Shown: positions 17,306-25,776, counted from the stretch's first letter. The stretch is 64,000 nt of DNA from an uncultured Angelakisella sp. (GCA_934524965.1 CAKSYU010000001.1:62001-126000), one strand, 5' to 3'. Program-made: numbers and translations. The notes: a model not told the origin generated them from the sequence alone.

Positions 17306-17830
17306 ATGGTGGAAATAAAGCAATTGGAAAAAGAAGCCTACGCGGGCAAAAAGTTTACCGCCCGCTACCGGACGGGCGGCTATTACGATATTTGTGCCTG
17401 TGAAAGCGGCTTTCGGGTGAATCATATCCCATTGGAAGCACCGGTCGAAAAATCCTTCGACGATACATTTTTCGGCGAGTGGCTGGAAGTGCCGGTCGCA
17501 TACGGCGCTTTTGAAAACGGGGAGCTGATCGGATTTGCCGAAGGCTCACAGGAAAGCTGGAACAACCGCTTCCGGATCAGCAATCTCTGCGTATTTGACG
17601 AGACAAAACGCGGTATGGGGGTCGGGACCGCCCTGATGGAAGCGATCCAAAAAGCTGCAGTGACCTCCGGCGCGCGGATGATCGTTCTGGAAACGCAATC
17701 CTGCAATGAGACCGCCATCGCGTTCTACCGGAAAAACGGCTTTTCGGTCATCGGCTTTGATCTGTATGCCTATTCCAATACCGATCCGGAGCAGCACGAG
17801 GTGCGGCTGGAGATGGGAAAGCCGCTGTGA
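17306..17830 (+). CDS. GNAT acetyltransferase, streptothricin-acetyltransferase-like
   Basis: 174 residues. The middle and end follow the SatA layout: ENGELIGFAEGSQESWNNRFRISNLCV, the CoA loop KRGMGVGTALMEAI, VLETQSCNETAIAFYRKNGF and an IGFDLYAYSN ending. Enzymes of this shape acetylate streptothricin or related amines; here resistance is possible but unproven. AAAGGTGG lies upstream of the ATG at 17306. Confidence 0.78.
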   Translation: MVEIKQLEKEAYAGKKFTARYRTGGYYDICACESGFRVNHIPLEAPVEKSFDDTFFGEWLEVPVAYGAFENGELIGFAEGSQESWNNRFRISNLCVFDETKRGMGVGTALMEAIQKAAVTSGARMIVLETQSCNETAIAFYRKNGFSVIGFDLYAYSNTDPEQHEVRLEMGKPL

Positions 17831-17867
17831 CGGGCATCTGCATTCACTAACCAAAAGAGGAACGAAT

Positions 17868-18149
17868 ATGAACACATTTTTGGAATTTGTCCGCGCAGCC
17901 GCGCCGTGGCTGGCTATGGGGCTGCTGTTGCTGTGCGTTTTCGCCGCCCGCGGTGTGGCAAGGAAAAAGAACAAAGAAAAGCAAGACGGTGACTACGGCA
18001 CGGAGGGCATGTGTCTTGGCATGTGCTTCGGCTTGATGATCGGAATGATGTTTGAAAACTACACCGGCATCGGCATCTCCCTCGGTATGCTGATCGGTCT
18101 TGCCATCGGAATGAGTATCCCCAAAAAGCCGGAGGGCAAAGCGCAATGA
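17868..18149 (+). CDS. Small membrane protein, hypothetical
   Basis: 93 residues: an N-terminal membrane helix (WLAMGLLLLCVFAARG), a short charged loop, and a Gly-rich hairpin of two helices (MCLGMCFGLMIGMMFENYTGIGISLGM). The pattern resembles small glycine-zipper membrane proteins found near acetyltransferases in Firmicutes. The function is unknown. Its stop overlaps the next start (ATGA). Confidence 0.7.
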   Translation: MNTFLEFVRAAAPWLAMGLLLLCVFAARGVARKKNKEKQDGDYGTEGMCLGMCFGLMIGMMFENYTGIGISLGMLIGLAIGMSIPKKPEGKAQ

Positions 18150-18539
18150 AACAAAAAAACGTCCTTCTCTCCCTCCTGCTGGTTTTCGCGCTGGGATCTA
18201 TCGCGTTTGCGGTTGCCCACAGTCAAAAAAAACGATCTTGTCGACAGCACCGCCTGTCCGGATTCCTATTCCCTGACGCTTGAGCGCACAAGCGGCACCT
18301 ACCTGCACACATTGCAGCTGGATGCGGGGGAACCATTACAGATCCATTTTGAGACCACAGACGGCACAATGCATATGGAGCTTACCGCGCCGGACGGCAC
18401 GGTGCTATACTCCGGCGACGGCAGAGAGGTAAACGATTTTACCGTGACCGTCCCCGAAAGCGGGGCTTACCCCGTAACCGTAAAGGCACACCGTGCCAGC
18501 GGCTGCGTCCATATCCGGCAAAAGGAAAGCACTCCATGA
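18146..18539 (+). pseudogene. Small secreted protein, frameshifted after its signal peptide
   Basis: An ATG at 18146 opens a clear signal peptide (VLLSLLLVFALGSIAFA) and then reaches a run of eight A near 18230. In the starting frame a stop follows soon after. With seven A the frame continues as KNDLVDSTACPDSY and a beta-rich domain of about 100 residues to 18539, giving 130 residues in all. A single A insertion, real or technical, therefore separates the signal from the body. The domain looks like a small jelly-roll or PPC-like fold (LELTAPDGTVLYSG type strands). The function is unknown. Confidence 0.75.
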
Positions 18540-18621
18540 GTACAGCCTATAGATACATTTCGTCTATGGTATATCGCTGCCATCGGGCATTGTGCGGCTT
18601 ATCAGTCTATCTCTCCGCAAG

Positions 18622-18651
18622 AAAAAAGGCGCCGGTACCGGCGTCTTTTTT
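18622..18651. terminator. Bidirectional terminator
   Basis: AAAAAAGGCGCCGG-TA-CCGGCGTCTTTTTT, a near-perfect stem with A and T runs on both sides, between convergent genes. Confidence 0.9.
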
Positions 18652-18655
18652 GCGT

Positions 18656-19435
18656 TTATTTTTCCTCCCACCGCAGGGCAACCTTTCTGCCGACGGCAAA
18701 GGGCTTGCAGTGCTCGGCGCCGGACGCCATGCGCAGGGCGCGGGCCGGATCGGTGACGACCAAGCCGGAAACGTCCCTTACGCCGTAGCGGGCAAAGCCG
18801 CGCCACAGCGGAGCGCAGGGCCCCACCAGCGTGATTTTTTGGGCATTCTGCGAAAGCGACAGCATACGCGGCAGGGATTTATCCACCAGTCCGCTGGCAT
18901 TCAGATAGGCAAAGTCGCAATCGGGCAGCAGGTAGTCTGCCGCCTCAAAGGGATAATCACCGTTCATATCCGGCTCATGCTCGATGATCGCAAGCTCACA
19001 GATCGGCTCAAATAGCTTTTCGAGATATGGGAAATGCCCGATGGTAACCACCTTTTTCCCTCTGATTTCCCGCTGGCTCATAATAAACGGATCGTTCATA
19101 CGGTCCTCGCGGGGGTTTTGATCCATATCCACTCCGTTTTTTCGGGCGATCTCCGGTGCATTGTACCATGCATTGATGGCTGCCTGCCCGATGGCCGCCT
19201 CGAGATAATTCCAGCTTTTGATCAGCTCCGCCAGCTCCCGCAGCGGCTTGCCGGTCAGGTCGTCCGGTCGGGTAAAGGGGCGGGTATAGTACCGCGACCA
19301 CAGGTAGCTTCCCAAGCCCACCGCACCGCTTTCGCACTGCACGGCGGCAAAGGCGTTCCCCACCACGATATGCTCTGCTTTAAGATCCGACGGTATTCCC
19401 GAGATCAGTTCCTCATACAGCTTCCAATCCGCCAT
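18656..19435 (-). CDS. DUF364 domain protein (putative heavy-metal chelation)
   Basis: 259 residues from the ATG at 19435. It shows a DUF4213-like N-terminal part (LISGIPSDLKAEHIVVGNAFAAVQCE) followed by the DUF364 domain (VVTIGHFPYLEKLF, then a DYLLPDCDFAYLNASGLVDKSL segment and a LVGPCAPL motif). The family is described as a putative heavy-metal-binding fold. It forms a unit with an ABC-type ATPase (one base upstream) and a CobW/HypB-like GTPase, which points to metal trafficking or metallocofactor assembly. That role is inferred from the neighbours. Confidence 0.85.
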   Translation of the reverse strand: MADWKLYEELISGIPSDLKAEHIVVGNAFAAVQCESGAVGLGSYLWSRYYTRPFTRPDDLTGKPLRELAELIKSWNYLEAAIGQAAINAWYNAPEIARKNGVDMDQNPREDRMNDPFIMSQREIRGKKVVTIGHFPYLEKLFEPICELAIIEHEPDMNGDYPFEAADYLLPDCDFAYLNASGLVDKSLPRMLSLSQNAQKITLVGPCAPLWRGFARYGVRDVSGLVVTDPARALRMASGAEHCKPFAVGRKVALRWEEK

Positions 19436-19436
19436 G

Positions 19437-20441
19437 TTATTTCTCCTCCTCTGCCGTGATCCGTTCTCCTGCACGCAGTCTGGCGCGCACCGCCTGCATC
19501 TGCTCGTCCATTCGGGAAAGCTCCCGCAGACAGCGCTCCTCCTCCGGAGTGCGTTCCAGTACCGCTGCAATGCCGCCGTTTTTAATGACCAGCCGCCGGT
19601 CGGCTTCCAGTGCCAGCAGCGGGTCGTGGGTGGAGATGAGAACGATCTTGCTGCGGCGTGCCAGCAGCTCCACTGCCTTTTTTCGGTCGATCCCCGCATT
19701 TTCAATCTCGTCCACCAGTACGATGGGGCTGTCGCTGATGCAGGCGGCGTCTGCGATCATCAAAGCCCGGGACTGCCCGCCGGAAAGCTGCGTCACCTTG
19801 GTCTCCCAGTCAAAGGGCTCCCCCGCCAGCTCATTGGCGCAGCGGTAGGTGCGTGCCATGACCGCCTCCTCCCCTGCTGTCCGGCGGCTGCGGGCGTGCA
19901 TTCGTAAAAACTCCCGCACCGATAGATCCATCACATAATTCATATTCTGAGATAGCTCCGCCACCAGCCTGCCCTCCGCTGCCTGTGAAAAGCACTCCGG
20001 CGATTCCCCATTGATGAGAATGCGTCGCCCTGTGGGGGTGTCGCCGTCCGCCAGACATTCTATGTCCTCCAAAAGACGGCTTTTCCCCGCACCGGTGGGG
20101 CCAACAATGCTGATAACCTCGCCCACCCGAACGGTCAGCTCGATGTTCTCCGGCTCGCCTGCCTTGTTCCTGCCGCCCAGTATCGTTACCGACTGCACCT
20201 CTGCCGATGCGCTGCTTTGCTCCATCACCCGCAGCCATGCCGCCAGCTCGTCCGCTACCTGCACCGCCGTCAGCTCAAATTCCTTCAAAGCAGCCGGTTC
20301 GGTCAGCATCAGTCCCGCCAGCAGCGGCAGCTCCTGCGGCAGCCCGCGCAGCCGCAGATTTTCCAGATAGCTTTCCGCCAGCGGGTGTTCCTCCAGCAGA
20401 CGGCAAAGCGGCGTGCTGCTGATGTATTCGTAATCCGTCAT
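19437..20441 (-). CDS. ABC-type ATPase, stand-alone
   Basis: 334 residues. About 95 helical residues precede the ATPase: Walker A GPTGAGKSR, signature LSGGQSRALM, Walker B IVLVDEIENAGID, switch His STHDPL. There is no membrane domain and no permease gene nearby. The Walker B run DEIENAG differs from transport ATPases (DEPTSGLD), so it is more likely an ATP-dependent machine or regulator than part of a transporter. It overlaps the upstream GTPase gene by four bases. Confidence 0.85.
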   Translation of the reverse strand: MTDYEYISSTPLCRLLEEHPLAESYLENLRLRGLPQELPLLAGLMLTEPAALKEFELTAVQVADELAAWLRVMEQSSASAEVQSVTILGGRNKAGEPENIELTVRVGEVISIVGPTGAGKSRLLEDIECLADGDTPTGRRILINGESPECFSQAAEGRLVAELSQNMNYVMDLSVREFLRMHARSRRTAGEEAVMARTYRCANELAGEPFDWETKVTQLSGGQSRALMIADAACISDSPIVLVDEIENAGIDRKKAVELLARRSKIVLISTHDPLLALEADRRLVIKNGGIAAVLERTPEEERCLRELSRMDEQMQAVRARLRAGERITAEEEK

Positions 20442-21130
20442 ATCTCGTTAAACTCCATTTTCTTCAGCATTCCCATCTGGTAGCTTTCTCCGATGCGCCG
20501 CTCTCCGGTGCAGTAGCTGCACACCGCCGACGGCGTGGTGAAGCGCAGCTTTTTCTCCCGCAGGGAGTCACAGTCCGGTGCGTTAGCGGCAAAGCGCCGC
20601 AGCGCTGTGGCGCCCTGTCCGGTGATGCCGTTGACAAACAGCACCTGTGCGGTGGTATTCACCTGCCGTACATGGAACGCGAAAACCTCCCGCTCCGCCT
20701 GACTGACGATGTCCCCCTTGGTGATCACAACGCAGTCCGCCATCTTCAGCATAGGGCCTATTTTCCGGGGGGTATTCACACCGGCAATGGCATCTATGAC
20801 GCAGATGGCGGGAGTCCCGTTGATGTAGGGAGAGCAGCGGTTGCACAGCCCCGCGCTTTCGGTGATGAGCCACTCCAAGCCCTTTCTTTTGCCCCATGCC
20901 ACTGCGTCCTCAATATTGCTGACGAAGTAGTGATCGGGGCAGGTGGCGCCGGAAAAGCCCGTAACCACCGGCACCCCTGCTTCGCGGTAGCGCAGGTGGT
21001 CAAAGGAGGTCAGACAGTCAAATTTGACGACGCCCGCCGTCCCCTGCGGCGCACCCAGCGCCGAGATAAGCTGTAAAATGACCGAGGTTTTGCCCGATGA
21101 GGGCGGACCCGCGACGACCAGCAGTTTCAT
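20438..21130 (-). CDS. CobW/HypB/UreG-like GTPase
   Basis: 230 residues. The P-loop GPPSSGKTSV lies at residues 8-17. A CNRCSPY stretch and the C-terminal CSYCTGERRIG give cysteines suited to metal binding, as in metallochaperone GTPases. VITKGDIV is the guanine-specificity region (NKxD-like). It likely delivers or senses a metal ion together with the DUF364 and ABC ATPase proteins. The ATG at 21130 is preferred (AAAGGT 11 bases upstream); a GTG at 21151 is an alternative. Confidence 0.82.
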   Translation of the reverse strand: MKLLVVAGPPSSGKTSVILQLISALGAPQGTAGVVKFDCLTSFDHLRYREAGVPVVTGFSGATCPDHYFVSNIEDAVAWGKRKGLEWLITESAGLCNRCSPYINGTPAICVIDAIAGVNTPRKIGPMLKMADCVVITKGDIVSQAEREVFAFHVRQVNTTAQVLFVNGITGQGATALRRFAANAPDCDSLREKKLRFTTPSAVCSYCTGERRIGESYQMGMLKKMEFNEI

Positions 21131-21165
21131 TGCACAAATACGACCTTTCACATTATTCTTCTACC

Positions 21166-21194
21166 AGTATAGGGCTGCCATGCCCCATCGTCAA
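21166..21194 (-). promoter_or_regulatory. Promoter of the GTPase/ABC ATPase/DUF364 unit
   Basis: On the minus strand TTGACG (21194-21189) and TATACT (21171-21166), 17 bases apart, about 36 bases before the ATG. Confidence 0.72.
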
Positions 21195-21240
21195 GCAAAG
21201 CGCAGCGATGTTCCGTCATAGCGAACAGCTGATGCGCACG

Positions 21241-21273
21241 AAAAGGGACGCCGCCGAAAAGCGTCGTCCCTTT
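21241..21273 (-). terminator. Terminator after the AGCS symporter gene
   Basis: AAAGGGACG and CGTCCCTTT form a stem closed by a few extra pairs (CGC/GCG); on the minus strand a short T run follows. Confidence 0.6.
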
Positions 21274-21316
21274 CCTAAAGGAGAATTTCATTTTGAGAAT
21301 AAAGCAAGCCTGTTTT

Positions 21317-22726
21317 TTATTTGCACAGCGGGCTTTCCTTGGGGCGGGTAAAGTACTCCTTGGTGAGCCTGAGAACGACCGGCGAAAGCAGCGCCACGGC
21401 AATGAGGTTGGGGATCGCCATCATGCCGTTGAAGGTCTCGGCAATGCTCCACAAAAGATCCAGCTTGACCGTTGCGCCGATGATGGCGACCAGCGAATAG
21501 ATGACCATAAAGGGCTTGATGACCTTTTCGCCAAAGAGATACTCGCTGCAGCGGGCGCCGTATAAGCCCCAGCCCAAAATGGTGGTAAAGGCAAAGCAGC
21601 ACATCGCCACGGCGGTAAAGATGGTGATCCAGTTGCCATAGGTGCTGGTAAAGCCGCTGATGGTCAGCTCCGCGCCGGCAGCTGCGCCAAAGGTGATGGG
21701 CACGCCGCTGCACAGGATAACAAGCGCAGTAAAGGTGCAGATGATGATGGTATCCACAAATACCTCAAAGACACCGAACAGACCCTGCTGCACCGGATCA
21801 TTGACCTCGGCGCCTGCATGGGCAATAGAGGCAGTACCAAGACCGGCTTCATTGGAGAAGATGCCGCGGGCAACACCCTTTTGTACGGCGGTGAACATAG
21901 CGCCTACTACGCCGCCGGTCACAGCGGTGGGATTGAAGGCGCCCTTAATGATGGAGGAGAACGCCGCGGGGAGATTATCGATGTGAACGATGATAACGCC
22001 GAGGCCCAGCACCACATACAAAAGCGCCATGATGGGCACAAGACGCTCCGCCACGTGACCGATGCGCTTGATGCCGCCCAGCAGGATCATGCCGACCAGA
22101 ACGGTAATAACAATGCCGAGAATGAGATTGAGGGTCGCGGTGCTGCCGGCTTCCATCACGCCGAAGCTGATGAGAGCGGCATCAATGGAGGCAACGATGG
22201 TATTGACCTGCGTAGCGTTACCGGTGCCGAATACCGCAAATACGCCGAAAATGGCAAACAGTACACCCAAGAATTTCCACTTCTTGCCCAGACCGTTCTG
22301 GATATAATACATAGGACCGCCGACCCAGTCGCCGTGCTTATTCTTCTGGCGGTAATGTACGGCAAGTGTGACCTCGCTGTACTTGGTCACCATGCCCAGC
22401 AATGCAGAGATCCACATCCAGAAAACCGCGCCGGGACCGCCGATGGCGATAGCGCCCGCCACACCGGCGATATTGCCGGTGCCGACCGTTGCCGCCAATG
22501 CGGTACAGACCGCCTGGAACGGCGTTACCGCACCATGACCTGCCTCGGCGGAGCGGTGGAACAGCTTGCCGATGGTATTCTGCCAGACCATGCCGAACTT
22601 ACGGAACTGGAGAAAGCCGGTGCGGATACTGAGGTACAGACCCACGCCGAAGATGAGCGCCGTGGCGGGCAGACCCCACACGATGCCATTGACGGTAGAA
22701 TTGATACTGCTGATGGTTTCAAGCAT
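21317..22726 (-). CDS. Alanine/glycine:cation symporter family protein
   Basis: 469 residues, the normal length of the AGCS family, with about eleven helices. Family signatures: LAATVGTGNIAGVAGAIAIGG, the long GGPMYYIQNGLGKKWK region and ARGIFSNEAGLGTASIAHA. It imports alanine, glycine or a similar amino acid with sodium. It is preceded by its own T-box leader, so expression rises when the matching tRNA is uncharged. AAAGGAAG lies eight bases before the ATG. Confidence 0.95.
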   Translation of the reverse strand: MLETISSINSTVNGIVWGLPATALIFGVGLYLSIRTGFLQFRKFGMVWQNTIGKLFHRSAEAGHGAVTPFQAVCTALAATVGTGNIAGVAGAIAIGGPGAVFWMWISALLGMVTKYSEVTLAVHYRQKNKHGDWVGGPMYYIQNGLGKKWKFLGVLFAIFGVFAVFGTGNATQVNTIVASIDAALISFGVMEAGSTATLNLILGIVITVLVGMILLGGIKRIGHVAERLVPIMALLYVVLGLGVIIVHIDNLPAAFSSIIKGAFNPTAVTGGVVGAMFTAVQKGVARGIFSNEAGLGTASIAHAGAEVNDPVQQGLFGVFEVFVDTIIICTFTALVILCSGVPITFGAAAGAELTISGFTSTYGNWITIFTAVAMCCFAFTTILGWGLYGARCSEYLFGEKVIKPFMVIYSLVAIIGATVKLDLLWSIAETFNGMMAIPNLIAVALLSPVVLRLTKEYFTRPKESPLCK

Positions 22727-22785
22727 TTACGATACTTCCTTTCTCTACACAATTTTTTACGGGATTTGTGCGGGAAAGGGTATAA

Positions 22786-23068
22786 AAAAACGCCCCCGCC
22801 CCTGCACTTCGGCATAAGGACGAAAGCGAAAAACGCCTGCGTGGTACCACCTTACTTCGCTCCGCCCTCGCAGGCGGAAGCCTCGCGGGTGTCGTAGAAC
22901 ACCCTGCCGCTGTAATGGGCGGCGCCCAGCGCAGCCTACCGGAGAGATCTCTTTCGGTGCGCGGCTCTGGGAGAGCTTCACACAGTACCTCACCCGCGCC
23001 TCTCACCGTCCGGCAGCTCTCTTTGGGGGGCAGTTGTGTTACTAATTCCCTTCGTTGCTTTTTATTAT
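22786..23068 (-). ncRNA. T-box leader upstream of the AGCS symporter
   Basis: Read leftwards: a stem I base (GGGA with TCCC), the AGTA/GAA specifier-loop motif, the apical AGAGAGCTGCC and GGTGAGAG elements, and the T-box sequence AAGGTGGTACCACG (22854-22841). The terminator is CGCCTGCG (22876-22869) pairing with CGCAGGCG (22841-22834), followed by five T; its 3' half overlaps the T-box, so binding of uncharged tRNA favours read-through. The specifier region GAAGCTC (22979-22973) can be read as GCT (Ala) or CTC (Leu) depending on register. The transporter favours Ala; TGGT fits a tRNA ending ACCA, which both have. Confidence 0.9.
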
Positions 23069-23075
23069 GTTGCAT

Positions 23076-23104
23076 ATTTTAGCGGATAACACCCGCGATG
23101 TCAA
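23076..23104 (-). promoter_or_regulatory. Promoter of the T-box/AGCS transcript
   Basis: On the minus strand TTGACA (23104-23099) and TAAAAT (23081-23076), 17 bases apart, just before stem I of the T-box. Confidence 0.78.
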
Positions 23105-23247
23105 CGGGTTTTATGCATTTTTTGTGATTTTCATAAATCGAAAATTCATTCCGGATAGCTTTTTGATAAAAAAGACGGCAAAGCCCCACAAAATATGAAA
23201 GTTTATCATCATTTCTCCTGCATGTCGCAGATTTTTTGACGGAACTA

Positions 23248-23276
23248 TTGCCAAAACTATACTTGCGTGGTATAAT
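23248..23276 (+). promoter_or_regulatory. Promoter of the thioredoxin gene
   Basis: TTGCCA (23248-23253) and TATAAT (23271-23276), 17 bases apart, 41 bases before the ATG. Confidence 0.75.
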
Positions 23277-23317
23277 ATAAGAAACTGAAATAAAGCCAAA
23301 AGAAAGGAAATCATAAT

Positions 23318-23644
23318 ATGTCTGCGAATATTACCGAGCTGCACGCTGATAATTTTGAGCGGGAGGTTGTAAACGCCGATCTTCCCGTCTGCATTGACTT
23401 TTGGGCACCGTGGTGTGGGCCCTGCCGCATGCTCTCCCCTGTGCTGGACGAGCTTGCCGCAGAGGAGACCGGCATTAAGTTCTGCAAGGTAAACGTTGAT
23501 GAGGAGCCGGGACTTGCCGCCCAGTTCGGCGTCAATACCATTCCCACCCTGCTGTTCAGCAAAAACGGCGCCCTCACCGGCCGCACGGTGGGCTTCCGCC
23601 CCAAAGCGGAGCTGCAAAAGCTGATCGACGAGATCAAGGGCTGA
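23318..23644 (+). CDS. trxA: Thioredoxin
   Basis: 108 residues, a complete thioredoxin fold. The active site is WCGPC (Cys33 and Cys36) in FWAPWCGPCRML; the cis-proline segment is NTIPTLL. It is a cytosolic dithiol reductant for proteins, with no signal peptide. AAAGGAAA lies upstream of the ATG. It stands alone with its own promoter. Confidence 0.96.
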   Translation: MSANITELHADNFEREVVNADLPVCIDFWAPWCGPCRMLSPVLDELAAEETGIKFCKVNVDEEPGLAAQFGVNTIPTLLFSKNGALTGRTVGFRPKAELQKLIDEIKG

Positions 23645-23669
23645 TACAGCAGTATCTGTACCAAAGCAA

Positions 23670-23980
23670 CCAAAAAGGTTTTTGGTCAAGCCTTTTTCAA
23701 AAGGCTTGGCGATGCCGTCAGGCGAGAAGAAGCTAAGTCTAAACAGAGCTATTTTCACCTGCTCGGTGAAAGGAAAATTAGCAGAACCCGCAAGTAAGGG
23801 GGAACCCTCTCTTGCAGGGTTCCCCCTCTTTGCAAAACGATCCGCCGGATCATTTTGCAAATTCAACCCCTTTCGGAGCGCCCTCCGGTATAGAAGATTT
23901 CGCGCTCTGCGGAGCGCGACCAAAGACGCCGTCTTTGGAAACTGCCACCCTTTTGAAAAAGGGTGGATCGAAAATTTTTA
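23670..23980. repeat. Modular hairpin repeat, copy A
   Basis: About 310 bases filling most of the gap after thioredoxin. It shares with copy B (27439-27705) the anchors GCCGTCAGGCGA, AAGTAAGGGGGAACCCTCTC, TTTGCAAAACGATCC and CGGAGCGCCCTCCGG. Between them lie hairpins whose loops agree but whose stems differ: here TTTCACC-TGCTC-GGTGAAA and CGCGCTC-TGCG-GAGCGCG. The left end (CAAGCCTTTTTCAAAAGGCTTG, 23687-23708) is roughly an inverted version of the right end, so the unit looks like a MITE with terminal inverted repeats. No protein is encoded. Confidence 0.8.
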
Positions 23981-23995
23981 TTGAGCAGCAAACCA

Positions 23996-24025
23996 CCCCC
24001 GACCACAGCGGTCGGGGGCGTTGTT
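23996..24025. terminator. GC-rich hairpin terminator
   Basis: CCCCCGACC (23996-24004) pairs with GGTCGGGGG (24010-24018). The T run (TTGTTTTT) is on the plus strand; the minus side is weaker, so for the PlsC gene it may act only partly. Confidence 0.6.
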
Positions 24026-24029
24026 TTTC

Positions 24030-24887
24030 TTATTCGGCTTTCTCCGCGGGCGGCTCCGCATACTGGTGCGGGGTGCCGCTGCCGGGATAGGTCTTTATCA
24101 GCTCATTATACATCAGCGGCCATACATGCTCGCTTACATCGCGGGTGCCGCGGTGCTCACTGTCATAGGGCAGCACCTCCAGCACCTTCAGGTTCACCGT
24201 TGTGGGCTGCCACGGGAAGTTCTTCAGGATCTTCTCGGTGTTCTCAATGGTACACACCACAATGGGCACCTTCGCCTTCTGCGCGATCTTAAAGGCTCCG
24301 TTGCGGAACGGCAGCAGCGGCTCCTCAGTCTTGTTGGTCTGCCCCTCTGGGTAAATGCCCATCGAGACCACATTCTCGTCCAGCAGCTCCACCGCCTCGT
24401 TAATGGTCTTTACCGCCGCGCGGTTATCCTCGCGGTCCAGCGGCAGGCAGAAGCACATGTGCATCAGCTTATTGACGATCGGGATCTTGAAATTCTCCTT
24501 TTTAGAGATAAAGGCAAGGGTAAATTCCGAAAGCTCCGCCATCGTCAGCACGGGGTCAAAGATGGTGCGGTGGTTGCTCACCAGCAAAAAGCGGGTATCC
24601 CGCGGGATCTTCTCCCGTCCGGTCACATTCACCCGCACCCGCAGCAGGAACATGCCCACCTCCACAATGTTGGTCATCAGCCAGTGGTAAAAGCGGGTGC
24701 GCCGGTCGGCGGGACGGTCGATGCGGATAAAGACCGAAAGCAGCGCCACCAGCAGCAGAAAGATGATGATGCAGCCCAGCGTGTATCCCACCGCCAGCAG
24801 AATGCCGAGGAGGATCCCGAAGCCGTGCAGCATACAGGTATAAATCGCCAAGCCGATGCCCAGCAGAATGATGATCGTGAGGATCAA
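24030..24887 (-). CDS. 1-acyl-sn-glycerol-3-phosphate acyltransferase family protein (PlsC-like)
   Basis: 285 residues. Two N-terminal hydrophobic segments are followed by the acyltransferase domain: NHRTIFDP (His106 and Asp111, the HX4D catalytic pair), FCLPLDRED, the YPEGQTNKTEEPLLPFRNGAF substrate block, and IPIVVCTIE-type strand VPIVVCTIE. It adds the second acyl chain to lysophosphatidate at the membrane. EGQT replaces the common EGTR, as in many clostridial homologues. A short proline-rich tail ends the protein. Confidence 0.85.
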   Translation of the reverse strand: MILTIIILLGIGLAIYTCMLHGFGILLGILLAVGYTLGCIIIFLLLVALLSVFIRIDRPADRRTRFYHWLMTNIVEVGMFLLRVRVNVTGREKIPRDTRFLLVSNHRTIFDPVLTMAELSEFTLAFISKKENFKIPIVNKLMHMCFCLPLDREDNRAAVKTINEAVELLDENVVSMGIYPEGQTNKTEEPLLPFRNGAFKIAQKAKVPIVVCTIENTEKILKNFPWQPTTVNLKVLEVLPYDSEHRGTRDVSEHVWPLMYNELIKTYPGSGTPHQYAEPPAEKAE

Positions 24888-25027
24888 GAGAACTCCCTCT
24901 CTTTCGGGTCAATAATATTGCGAAGTCTACGCAAACTTTAAGATTTATTTAATACATCTATTCTAACGAAAAGTTTTTGTTTTGCAAGCCTTAAAATCGT
25001 TAAAATTTCGTAAACGATACCCCACTC

Positions 25028-25056
25028 TTGCATTTTGTCCCAAGCAGCGATATACT
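25028..25056 (+). promoter_or_regulatory. Promoter of the yedF gene
   Basis: TTGCAT (25028-25033) and TATACT (25051-25056), 17 bases apart, 63 bases before the ATG. Confidence 0.7.
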
Positions 25057-25119
25057 AAGGGCAGAATATCCTATCCAGTCCAACCAACCAAACAAATCTT
25101 TTTTACAGGAGGTACTGTT

Positions 25120-25719
25120 ATGAATCATATCGATGCCAAAGGCAAGGCTTGTCCCATGCCCGTTATGATGGCAAAAAAGGAAATGGATACCGGCTGCGAG
25201 GCGCTTTCCATCACCGTGGATAACGCCATCGCCGTGCAGAACCTGACCCGTCTGGCGGAGAGCCAGGGCTTTTCCGCCGAGACCGCCGAGGAAGGCGGCT
25301 GCTTCACCGTCACCATGCACCGCACCGGCGCCCCCGCGCAGGAGATGCCCGAGGAGCTGCTGAGCTGCTCCGTTCCCGCTGCTTCCGATTATGTGGTATT
25401 TGCCGGTCGTGATGTAGTGGGAGAGGGCGACCCGGAGCTGGGTCATTCCCTCATCAAGATGTTCTTCTACACCCTCAGCGAAAAGCCCGACCTGCCCTCC
25501 GCCATCTGCTTTATGAATAATGGCGTCCGCCTTGTCACCGAAAACGAGCAGACCATCGAGCACCTCAAGGTGCTGGAGCAGAAGGGCGTCAAGCTCATCG
25601 TCTGCGGCACCTGCCTCAATTTCTACGGTCTTACCGAAAAGCTGCAGTGCGGCACCATCGGCAATATGTACGATATCGTCGAGACCATGACCAAGGCTGG
25701 CAAGGTCATCACCGTCTGA
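25120..25719 (+). CDS. yedF: Sulfurtransferase-like selenium metabolism protein YedF
   Basis: 199 residues. The N-terminal 70 form a TusA-like domain with KGKACPMPVMMAKK (Cys11 in the CPxP motif). The C-terminal 120 are a DsrE-like domain (FMNNGVRLVTEN, then LIVCGTCLNFYGL with two cysteines). This fused arrangement is the YedF family, linked to selenium metabolism in many Firmicutes; no selenophosphate or selenocysteine gene is in the window. ACAGGAGG precedes the ATG at 25120; a longer upstream frame lacks a start with a ribosome site. Confidence 0.9.
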   Translation: MNHIDAKGKACPMPVMMAKKEMDTGCEALSITVDNAIAVQNLTRLAESQGFSAETAEEGGCFTVTMHRTGAPAQEMPEELLSCSVPAASDYVVFAGRDVVGEGDPELGHSLIKMFFYTLSEKPDLPSAICFMNNGVRLVTENEQTIEHLKVLEQKGVKLIVCGTCLNFYGLTEKLQCGTIGNMYDIVETMTKAGKVITV

Positions 25720-25745
25720 TATCGCCGAAAAACAAATGGCACTTT

Positions 25746-25776
25746 GCTCCTCCGGCTGCCGCCGGAGGAGCTTTTT
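25746..25776 (+). terminator. Terminator after yedF
   Basis: GCTCCTCCGGC (25746-25756) pairs perfectly with GCCGGAGGAGC (25761-25771), followed by TTTTT. Confidence 0.9.

Noticed and set aside
17706..17867. Upstream extension of the small membrane protein gene
   Set aside because: It overlaps the acetyltransferase; the ATG at 17868 starts exactly at the membrane helix with AGAGGAACG upstream.
23111..23923. A 270-codon minus-strand frame over thioredoxin and the repeat
   Set aside because: It lies opposite a certain thioredoxin gene and through hairpin repeats.
24982..25119. Longer N-terminus for YedF
   Set aside because: The TusA domain begins at the ATG at 25120 with a perfect ribosome site, and a promoter lies inside the longer frame.
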